Source: Corynebacterium oculi
GTDB taxonomy: Bacteria; Actinomycetota; Actinomycetes; Mycobacteriales; Mycobacteriaceae
Length of the DNA stretch: 64,000 nt
Direction: 5' to 3'
Assembly: GCF_001412105.1 (NCBI RefSeq)
Contig: NZ_LKST01000002.1
Coordinates: forward strand, 310,001 to 374,000
Shown: in pieces, positions 57,932 to 64,000 of the stretch
Layout: each line of letters opens with the position of its first letter
Numbering within the stretch: position 1 is the first letter of the stretch
Made by a program: the position numbers and the translations under genes
The notes under the pieces: generated by a model
Seen by the model: only the letters and a program-made list of their open reading frames with translations
The model's database searches: none
Told to the model about the DNA's origin: nothing

Positions 57932-58788
57932 TGGTATTTCCTCATCTCTATCGGCCCTTGGCCGCGCAGGCGGGCGCGCAGGAGCGCCGCCAGCGCCAGG
58001 TGTAGGTCGCGGATGGCCCCGGTGCTGTGGGCCAGGGAGCGCACCACAAAGCCCGTGGGTAACCCCGGGGCCTCCACCAGGCGGCTGATCCCGCTGCGCG
58101 TGTGCCCCTCAGCGTAGACCAGCGCGGCAATCTCCGCCATGACCTCGGCGTTCAAGCCCCGGTCCGCCGCCATGAGGGTGCCCGCGTGGGTGTAACCCTC
58201 CATGTGTCCCAGGCCGGTCACCCCCTCGCCGGGGAGAAGCCGCAGGTGATCCACGGCCAGTCTGCGCCCCGCGCACCGCACCTCGGTGCGCAGGCTGAGT
58301 TCGCGCCACCCGAACGTGGAGCCGTCCGGCGCCCAGCCCGGCGTCACGATGTCCGTCAGCAGCAGGGAGGAGCCGGGGTGCATGGTCACCATCATGCGCT
58401 GGCGATACCGCCCCTCGCGGTACACGATCAACTGATCCGGCACGTATTCCAACACCGCTCCCTCCGCCAGGCACACCCGCATGTCCTGGGTGGCCGGGCC
58501 CTGGGGGCTGCGGTAGACCTTGGTGGCGGATTGGCCGCTGAGCAGTAATGACGCCCCCTGCGCCACCCGCACCCCCAGGCGGTAGGAATCCCCACCGAGG
58601 AATCCCCCGCCGGGGTTGAGCACGGTGTACATGGCCTGGCCGGAATCATCAAGGTAATGCGGGCGCAGCACGCTCAGGGCCCCGCGATGATACTGGTGGG
58701 TGGCCACGCTGCGCGGCTGAGCGCCGGGGCCCGGGCGCAGGGCCACGCCCAGATCGAGTTCCCCGGTGTATTCCTCCGTCCCCACCAT
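57928..58788 (-). CDS. ureD: Urease accessory protein UreD
   Basis: 286 aa. YTVLNPGGGFLGGDSYRLGVRVAQGASLLLSGQSATKVYRSP and VLEYVPDQLIVYREGRYRQRMMVTM are diagnostic of UreD/UreH, the scaffold that docks UreF-UreG on apo-urease for nickel insertion. It directly follows ureG with no gap. Confidence 0.94.
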   Translation of the reverse strand: MVGTEEYTGELDLGVALRPGPGAQPRSVATHQYHRGALSVLRPHYLDDSGQAMYTVLNPGGGFLGGDSYRLGVRVAQGASLLLSGQSATKVYRSPQGPATQDMRVCLAEGAVLEYVPDQLIVYREGRYRQRMMVTMHPGSSLLLTDIVTPGWAPDGSTFGWRELSLRTEVRCAGRRLAVDHLRLLPGEGVTGLGHMEGYTHAGTLMAADRGLNAEVMAEIAALVYAEGHTRSGISRLVEAPGLPTGFVVRSLAHSTGAIRDLHLALAALLRARLRGQGPIEMRKYQ

Positions 58789-59415
58789 CTACCGCAGATC
58801 CAGCATGAGAACGTCGTGCTTGATCCACTCAATCACGGTGTCAAGGCCCTCGTCGGTGCGCAGATTGGTCAGGGCAAAGGGCTTATCGCGGCGAAACTCG
58901 CGGGCATCGGCCACCATCACGTCCAGGTTCGCGCCCACGTAGGGGGCGAGGTCCGTCTTGTTGATGAGGAAGAGATCAGACTTAATCATGCCCTGGCCCG
59001 CCTTGCGCGGAATCTTCTCCCCCTGGGCCACGTCGATGATGTAAATGGAAAAGTCCACCAGTTCCGGGGAAAAGGTGGCGGAGAGGTTATCCCCGCCGGA
59101 CTCGATGAAGATCAGATCCAGATCCGGGAACTTCTCCTGCAACTCCCGCACGGCCGCCTCGTTCATGGAGGGGTCCTCGCGGATCGCGGTGTGGGGGCAG
59201 CCTCCGGTCTCGATGCCCACGATGCGCTCCGGCTCCAGCACGCTGTTGCGGGCCAGGATCTTGGCGTCCTCGATGGTGTAAATATCGTTGGTCACCGCCG
59301 CCATGGAGAGTTCCCCGGCCAGGGCGCGGGTGAGCCTTTCCACCAGTTGCGTCTTTCCCGCCCCCACGGGGCCGCCGACGCCGATGCGCACGGGACTCTT
59401 CTGTGTTTCTGCCAT
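58789..59415 (-). CDS. ureG: Urease accessory GTPase UreG
   Basis: 208 aa. P-loop [23 protein letters not shown], metal-binding CPH in [17 protein letters not shown], switch region [18 protein letters not shown], base-recognition [11 protein letters not shown]. Delivers nickel to urease with GTP hydrolysis. Confidence 0.96.
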   Translation of the reverse strand: MAETQKSPVRIGVGGPVGAGKTQLVERLTRALAGELSMAAVTNDIYTIEDAKILARNSVLEPERIVGIETGGCPHTAIREDPSMNEAAVRELQEKFPDLDLIFIESGGDNLSATFSPELVDFSIYIIDVAQGEKIPRKAGQGMIKSDLFLINKTDLAPYVGANLDVMVADAREFRRDKPFALTNLRTDEGLDTVIEWIKHDVLMLDLR

Positions 59416-59434
59416 CTTTCTTGTGCTCCTTTTA

Positions 59435-60118
59435 TTAGCTCATAAACATGCGGGCGCGCTGCACCTCGTGGTTCATCTGGGTAATCTCCAGCCCCGGCGG
59501 CATGGCCCCGATGTCCTCGCGGCCGTATCCGGCCGAGGCGGCCGTGGCGCCTTCCACCCACGGCCGCGCCCGCGCGATGATCCGCTGCCCGGCGTCCTGG
59601 CCCAGGGGTATCCCGCGCACGGCGTTTTGGGTCAGGGAGATCACCGTGGCGTGCAGGTGGGCCGCCACGGCCTCCTCCTCCGGGATTCCCAGCTGGCGGC
59701 AGGCCAACCCCCAGGCCACGGACTGATGCCCGTAGGCCTTCCCCTCCCGCACCGCCCGGGCATAGGGGCTCAACCAGGGCCCGGGGTCCGCCTGCTCCGC
59801 GATGCTCAGCAGGCGAACCCCCATGGTGATCCCGGCGCGGCGCACCTCGGCGGGCAGCGCGGCGGCGGTGGCGAGGTCATCGAGGTCACGCACCTCCTGT
59901 CCGTTTTCCGCCCGGTAGGCCTCGCGCACGATCACGGCCTCGGTGGAGGCCAGCTGGGCGCGCACGAACATCTCCAGCCAGGCGGCGAACTCCTCCGGCC
60001 CGGTGAGCAAGCCCGCGTCCATGTATCCCTCGAACCCGAGCGAGTGGCTAAAGGCCCCGGTGGGGAGGGCGGAGTCCGCCAGCTGCATGAGCGCCAGGCG
60101 CGCGTGCAGGCTCGCCAT
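59435..60118 (-). CDS. ureF: Urease accessory protein UreF
   Basis: 227 aa, all-helical. [29 protein letters not shown] is the typical N-terminus; [44 protein letters not shown] is the central helix bundle. Gates UreG activity. Its ATG overlaps the ureE stop. Confidence 0.93.
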   Translation of the reverse strand: MASLHARLALMQLADSALPTGAFSHSLGFEGYMDAGLLTGPEEFAAWLEMFVRAQLASTEAVIVREAYRAENGQEVRDLDDLATAAALPAEVRRAGITMGVRLLSIAEQADPGPWLSPYARAVREGKAYGHQSVAWGLACRQLGIPEEEAVAAHLHATVISLTQNAVRGIPLGQDAGQRIIARARPWVEGATAASAGYGREDIGAMPPGLEITQMNHEVQRARMFMS

Positions 60119-60573
60119 CAGTGGGTGTGCTCGGCGTGGCGGAAGGGCGTGGGCATAACTCGTTCCTCACGGCGATAGGGCACACGGCGGTGTTCCAGGA
60201 AGTCCACCACCGTGGGATCCCACTGCACCACCATGTTCTCCCCGTCGAACTGCGCGGGCAGGTGCCGGTTGCCCAGGGAGTGCGCCACCACGCCCATCTC
60301 CCGGATACCGCGCGGGGCGATCACCAGGACGTCGCTCGGCTGGGCCTTGACGACGATCGCCTGTTCCCCGTCGTTCAGCAGCACGTCGCCGTCGCGCAGG
60401 TCGGGGTGGCCCGCGGGCAGGCGCAGGCCCACCTCGGTGCCGTGATCGGTGGTGAGCCGCTGGGTGCGCTTGGTGCGCGCCTGATCGTCGAGCCACACCG
60501 TTTCCCGGTGCGCGCCGTGAGGAATCAGGCCGGGCCGATCCCGGAGGTTGCCCGTGATGGAGGTGATAATCAT
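60118..60573 (-). CDS. ureE: Urease accessory nickel metallochaperone UreE
   Basis: 151 aa. N-terminal domain with TEVGLRLPAGHPDLRDGDVL, C-terminal domain AHSLGNRHLPAQFDGENMVVQWDPTV, and a short His tail (FRHAEHTH) that can bind nickel. It starts 9 nt after ureC. Confidence 0.93.
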   Translation of the reverse strand: MIITSITGNLRDRPGLIPHGAHRETVWLDDQARTKRTQRLTTDHGTEVGLRLPAGHPDLRDGDVLLNDGEQAIVVKAQPSDVLVIAPRGIREMGVVAHSLGNRHLPAQFDGENMVVQWDPTVVDFLEHRRVPYRREERVMPTPFRHAEHTH

Positions 60574-60582
60574 GGCTGCTCC

Positions 60583-62310
60583 TTAGAAGAGAAAGTAACG
60601 CTGCGCCAGGGGGAGGCGCCGCGCGGGTGTGCTGGTGATGCGTTCCCCGTCCACGCGCACCTCGTAGGTTTCCGGGTCCACGGTCAGGTGCGGGGTGGCG
60701 TCGTTGAGCTTGAGATCCTTCTTGCTCAGGGTGCGGATCCCCGAGCAGGCGCGGATCTGCTTGCGCAGGCCTACCCGTTGCGGCACCCCGGCCGCCACGG
60801 CGGCCTGGGAGAGGAAGGTAATCGAGTTGTGCTGCGGCGCAGTGCCGTACCCGCCAAAGGCGTAGCGGTACAGGGCCGGTTGCGGGGTGGGAATGGAGGC
60901 GTTGGGATCGCCCACCACGCTGCTGGCGATCTGCCCGCCCTTGATGATGGCGTCCGGCTTGGCCCCGAAGAACTTGGGCTCCCACAGCACCAGATCCGCG
61001 AACTTCCCCACCTCCACGGAGCCCACGGTATCCGCGATGCCATGGGCCAGCGCCGGGTTGATGGTGTACTTGGCCACGTAGCGGCGAATCCTCGCGTTAT
61101 CGCCCGGCTCCCCAGAGGCCTCGTCCTCCGGGAGGCGGCCGCGCTGGCGCTTCATGGAATCCGCCACCTGCCAGGTGCGCAGGATCGTCTCTCCCACCCG
61201 GCCCATCGCCTGCGAGTCCGAGGAGGTGATGGAGAACACGCCCATGTCATGCAGCACGTCCTCCGCCGCGATGGTCTCCGTGCGAATGCGCGAGTCCGCA
61301 AAGGCCACGTCCTCCGGGAGATCCGGGCGCAGGTGGTGGCAGACCATGAGCATGTCCAGGTGTTCCTCCGCCGTGTTCCGCGTGTACGGCAGAGTGGGGT
61401 TGGTGGAGGCCGGGAGCACGTTGGGCTCTCCGGCCAGGGTGATGATGTCCGGCGCGTGGCCGCCGCCGGCGCCCTCGGTGTGGAAGGTGTGGATCACGCG
61501 ACCGCCGATAGCTTTCTTGGTGGATTCCACAAAGCCCGCCTCGTTGAGGGTGTCGGTGTGAATGGCCACCTGGACGTCGTATTCGTCCGCCACCCGCAGC
61601 GCGAGGTCGATGGTGGAGGGGGTGGCGCCCCAGTCCTCGTGTACCTTCAACCCGATGGCCCCGGCCTCGATCTGCTCCGCTAGGGCGCGGGGGTGCGTGG
61701 CGTGCCCCTTGCCCAGCAGGCCGAAGTTCATGGGGAAGGCCTCCAGGGAACGCAGCATGGCCGCGATGTTCCACGGGCCGGGGGTGATGGTGGTGGCCTT
61801 GGAGGATTCCGAGGGGCCGGTGCCGCCGCCGATCATGGTGGTGATCCCGGAGGTCAGCGCCGTCTCCACCTGATCGGGGCTGATGAAGTGAATGTGAGTA
61901 TCAATACCCCCGGCGGTGAGGATCTTCCCCTCCCCCGCGATCACATCTGTGGATACCCCGATGGGAATGGTCACGTCATCCATCATGTCCGGGTTGCCCG
62001 AGTGGCCGATGCCGCAGATGTGCCCATCGCGCACCGCCACGTCCGCCTTGTACACGCCCGTGTAGTCCACCACCAGGGCGTTAGTAATCACCAGGTCGGG
62101 CATGTCCGGATCCTCGTCGCGGCGGTGCTCGCCGTTTTGCCCCATACCCACGCGGATCATCTTCCCTCCGCCAAACACGGCCTCCTCGCCATCGGCGGTG
62201 AGATCGCGCTCCACGCGGGCAAACAACTCCGTATCGCCCAGGCGCACCATGTCTCCCACCGTGGGGCCGTAGAGCGCCGCGTGCTGCTCCCTGCTCATCT
62301 CGAAGCTCAT
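60583..62310 (-). CDS. ureC: Urease subunit alpha (catalytic)
   Basis: 575 aa. All nickel-site and catalytic residues are visible: H139 and H141 ([10 protein letters not shown]), carbamylated K222 ([12 protein letters not shown]), H251 ([11 protein letters not shown]), H277 ([10 protein letters not shown]), D365 ([10 protein letters not shown]), with mobile-flap C324-H325 (MVCHHLRPD). Hydrolyses urea to ammonia and carbamate. Overlaps ureB by 4 nt. Confidence 0.98.
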   Translation of the reverse strand: MSFEMSREQHAALYGPTVGDMVRLGDTELFARVERDLTADGEEAVFGGGKMIRVGMGQNGEHRRDEDPDMPDLVITNALVVDYTGVYKADVAVRDGHICGIGHSGNPDMMDDVTIPIGVSTDVIAGEGKILTAGGIDTHIHFISPDQVETALTSGITTMIGGGTGPSESSKATTITPGPWNIAAMLRSLEAFPMNFGLLGKGHATHPRALAEQIEAGAIGLKVHEDWGATPSTIDLALRVADEYDVQVAIHTDTLNEAGFVESTKKAIGGRVIHTFHTEGAGGGHAPDIITLAGEPNVLPASTNPTLPYTRNTAEEHLDMLMVCHHLRPDLPEDVAFADSRIRTETIAAEDVLHDMGVFSITSSDSQAMGRVGETILRTWQVADSMKRQRGRLPEDEASGEPGDNARIRRYVAKYTINPALAHGIADTVGSVEVGKFADLVLWEPKFFGAKPDAIIKGGQIASSVVGDPNASIPTPQPALYRYAFGGYGTAPQHNSITFLSQAAVAAGVPQRVGLRKQIRACSGIRTLSKKDLKLNDATPHLTVDPETYEVRVDGERITSTPARRLPLAQRYFLF

Positions 62311-62630
62311 GCCCGCTCCTCGCCGTCCACCGGGCCGTTAAACATGTTGCGAAAGCCTCGCGCTATGCGACGCCCTCCCAGATCGATGAGGGCCACGGTG
62401 GTGGTGTCCCCCGGTTCCAGGCGCATGGCGGTGCCCGCCGGAATATCCAGCCTCCGCCCCGTGGCCGCCGCGCGGTCAAAGACTAGCGCAGGGTTGGTCT
62501 CCGCGAAGTGATAGTGCGAGCCCACCTGCACCGGGCGATCGCCGGTGTTGGTCACCTCGATGCGTATGGCCTCGCTACCCTTGTTATAGATCAAGGGCTC
62601 TGTGACCAGCACGTATTCCCCGGGAATCAT
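62307..62630 (-). CDS. ureB: Urease subunit beta
   Basis: 107 aa. [67 protein letters not shown] separate subunit rather than a fused gamma-beta chain. Twelve nt after ureA. Confidence 0.97.
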   Translation of the reverse strand: MIPGEYVLVTEPLIYNKGSEAIRIEVTNTGDRPVQVGSHYHFAETNPALVFDRAAATGRRLDIPAGTAMRLEPGDTTTVALIDLGGRRIARGFRNMFNGPVDGEERA

Positions 62631-62642
62631 CGCAGCCTCCTC

Positions 62643-62945
62643 CTATCGGATGGGGTGGTGGACGGTGACGAGCTTGGTGCCATCGGGGAAGGTGGCCTCC
62701 ACCTGAACGTCCTCGATCATCTGGGGCACCCCCTCCATCACGTCCTCGGCGGTGAGGATGGTCGCGCCCCAGCTCATGAGGTCGGCCACCGTGCGCCCAT
62801 CGCGCGCGCCCTCCATCAGCTCGTAGGTGATGATGGCCACCGCCTCGGGGTAGTTCAGCTTGAGGCCCCTGGCCTGGCGCCGCCTGGCGAGGTCCGCGGC
62901 CACCACGATCAGGAGTTTTTCCTGCTCACGAGGTTGTAGGTGCAT
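62643..62945 (-). CDS. ureA: Urease subunit gamma
   Basis: 100 aa from ATG 62945 ([39 protein letters not shown]), the standard length; AAGGGG lies about 5 nt upstream. [43 protein letters not shown] completes the family pattern. First gene of the urease chain; a short inverted repeat, TTCTAT...ATAGAA (62957-62974), lies in its leader. Confidence 0.97.
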   Translation of the reverse strand: MHLQPREQEKLLIVVAADLARRRQARGLKLNYPEAVAIITYELMEGARDGRTVADLMSWGATILTAEDVMEGVPQMIEDVQVEATFPDGTKLVTVHHPIR

Positions 62946-63077
62946 AGTTTCCCCTTTTCTATCTAGCAATAGAATCTAGTACAGGGCCGCGGCGGAGCGC
63001 CAACCGCCAAAACTTAATCAGCCGAACAGAATACCAGTTAAGATACGCCTACGTACCCCAAGTTCCAAACACACTAC

Positions 63078-63272
63078 TCAGCCTCGGCGGCAATACGCCC
63101 GGCGAGGACTACGCCGGGAGCCGATCCCCTCCACCAACCCCTCCTCAATAAACTCGTTGAGATACCGACTCACCGTCCCCTGCGACAACCCCGACCTCTC
63201 CTCCACATCCCGCCGGGAAAGCGCCTCCCCCTCAGCAAACACGGCCAGGACGCGCTGCCGCGCGGAACTCAT
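63078..63272 (-). pseudogene. Winged-helix remnant (C-terminal part of an AlbA_2-type gene)
   Basis: 65 aa from ATG 63272 (GGAGG 5 nt upstream): MSSARQRVLAVFAEGEALSRRDVEERSGLSQGTVSRYLNEFIEEGLVEGIGSRRSPRRAY. This is the winged helix that normally ends AlbA_2/ATP-binding proteins. The open frame continues upstream to a stop near 63378 with a second wing-like segment (ELVAQGLLLKVWSGRGRDDAVLTPEG), as in those proteins. It may still be expressed as a small regulator next to the urease operon, but a decayed gene end is likelier. Confidence 0.5.
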
Positions 63273-63471
63273 CGCCCCCTCCGGCTTCTTCCCCTCGGGT
63301 GTCAAAACCGCATCATCACGCCCACGCCCGCTCCACACCTTGAGCAATAATCCCTGTGCTACCAACTCCGCGAGTTCTTAAGCAGTTCCTCCGTAGCCAT
63401 AGCCATACTGCTCATGCGGTTCCCCTCCTCCATCTACAGCAAGCCCACCCATGCCACTTACATACCCATTC

Positions 63472-64000
63472 CTACCCACTCAGCCTCTCGGCCGCCGCGC
63501 GGGCGTCGCCGATCACCGCCGGCACCCCCACGCCCCCGGCCCACGCCCCGATCGCCTCCACGCCCGGGACCTCGGCCAGGGCGCGGCGCACCCGCGCCAC
63601 CGTGTCCAGGTGCCCCGGCCCATAACAGGGCAGGCCGCCAAGCCAGCGCTGCACGAAGATCTCGCTCAGCCCCGCCGCGCGCCCATCAAAGCCGGTGATC
63701 GCCTGGAGGTCGTCCAGGGCGTAGTCCACCAGGTCATCCTCGTCCGCGCGCACCAGATCGTCTTGTCCCAGGCGGCCGAAGCTCGCGCGCACCACCGCGC
63801 CGCCGCGCGCGCCCAGGTGCGGCCACTTTTTCGAGGAAAGGGTGAAGGCCTTGGCCCGCAGGCCTGGCTCATCGGCGGCCACCAGCACCCCGGAGTTCTC
63901 CGGCAGCCCCTCGGCGGTGTCAAAGCGCATTCCCACCACGGCGCTGCTGGCCAGGCGCACGCCACGCAGCGCCGCCGAGGCCTGCGGGGCCACGCCGCTG
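63472..64000 (-). CDS. hemY: Protoporphyrinogen/coproporphyrinogen oxidase, 3' part
   Basis: At least 176 residues; the frame is open to the window edge, so the N-terminal FAD domain is outside. LPENSGVLVAADEPGLRAKAFTLSSKKWPHLG, QRWLGGLPCYGPGHLDTVARVRRALAEVPGVEAIGAWAGGVGVPAVIGDARAAAERL is the typical C-terminal FAD/substrate domain of HemY/HemG flavoproteins. It would be hemL's neighbour in related genomes. Confidence 0.9.
   Translation of the reverse strand, partial: SGVAPQASAALRGVRLASSAVVGMRFDTAEGLPENSGVLVAADEPGLRAKAFTLSSKKWPHLGARGGAVVRASFGRLGQDDLVRADEDDLVDYALDDLQAITGFDGRAAGLSEIFVQRWLGGLPCYGPGHLDTVARVRRALAEVPGVEAIGAWAGGVGVPAVIGDARAAAERLSG

Noticed and set aside
63356..63698. Pro/Arg-rich plus-strand frames near hemY
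   Set aside because: Low-complexity antisense shadows of hemY with no conserved features.

Overview
The window is chromosomal DNA of a high-GC actinobacterium, almost certainly a urease-positive Corynebacterium. Supporting this are the RpoB and RpoC lengths and sequences (about 1164 and 1333 aa), a corynebacterial DUF3068/PorA-family protein upstream of rpoB, the order nusG-secE-tRNA-Trp, and a menaquinone locus containing an MgtA-like mannosyltransferase. The layout of hemL, phosphatase, TlpA, ccdA, resB and ccsB is also the one known from mycobacteria and corynebacteria. No rRNA, CRISPR array or transposase is visible.

Layout. (1) 1-13,040: a Fic protein gene, then rpoC, rpoB, a DUF3068 protein, a frameshifted MFS transporter, and rplL-rplJ with an L10-type RNA leader. 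(2) 13,100-15,821: a small variable block inside the ribosomal protein region, holding a cytoplasmic lipase-like hydrolase and an AlbA_2/Schlafen-type gene bracketed by two 110-bp direct repeats. (3) 15,879-19,423: rplA, rplK, nusG, secE and four tRNAs (Trp, Met, Thr, Tyr), all on the minus strand. (4) 19,524-35,755: the menaquinone region with polyprenyl diphosphate synthase, geranylgeranyl-reductase-like enzyme, menG, GT4 mannosyltransferase, menD, menC, menB, menE and menA. Interspersed accessory genes include a DUF559 nuclease-like gene, DoxX, a DUF417 protein, and an XRE / ImmA-IrrE / PIN toxin-antitoxin-like module whose PIN gene is frameshifted. (5) 35,770-46,407: an AEC transporter, membrane proteins, a MarR regulator divergent from a four-gene NmrA/SnoaL/NAD-binding operon, an enoyl-CoA hydratase behind a large palindrome, rmlB-rmlC-rmlA, and an orphan XRE regulator. 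(6) 46,740-52,918: the cytochrome c maturation operon and hemL. (7) 52,984-63,380: an apparent insertion between hemL and hemY. It contains one 12-gene chain ureABCEFGD, a urea channel and a FecCD-type ABC importer, with AlbA_2/winged-helix gene remnants at both ends. (8) 63,472-64,000: the 3' end of hemY, which runs off the window.

How the parts connect. Menaquinone synthesis, cytochrome c maturation (ResB/CcsB, CcdA, TlpA) and haem synthesis (hemL, hemY) all serve respiration. The urease block pairs a urea channel with a metal-chelate-type importer, which I infer carries nickel for the urease active site.

Less expected signals are: (a) a three-copy dispersed element at 34.65-34.80, 41.45-41.70 and 53.52-53.72 kb, made of a tiny basic/hydrophobic ORF followed by one or two hairpins that show compensatory base changes; (b) a recurrent leaderless-promoter layout, with a TAnnnT hexamer exactly 7 nt before the start codon, at about eleven genes; (c) a perfect 29-nt palindrome inside the ImmA/IrrE coding sequence; (d) the direct-repeat-flanked AlbA_2 gene; (e) the frameshifted PIN and MFS genes.
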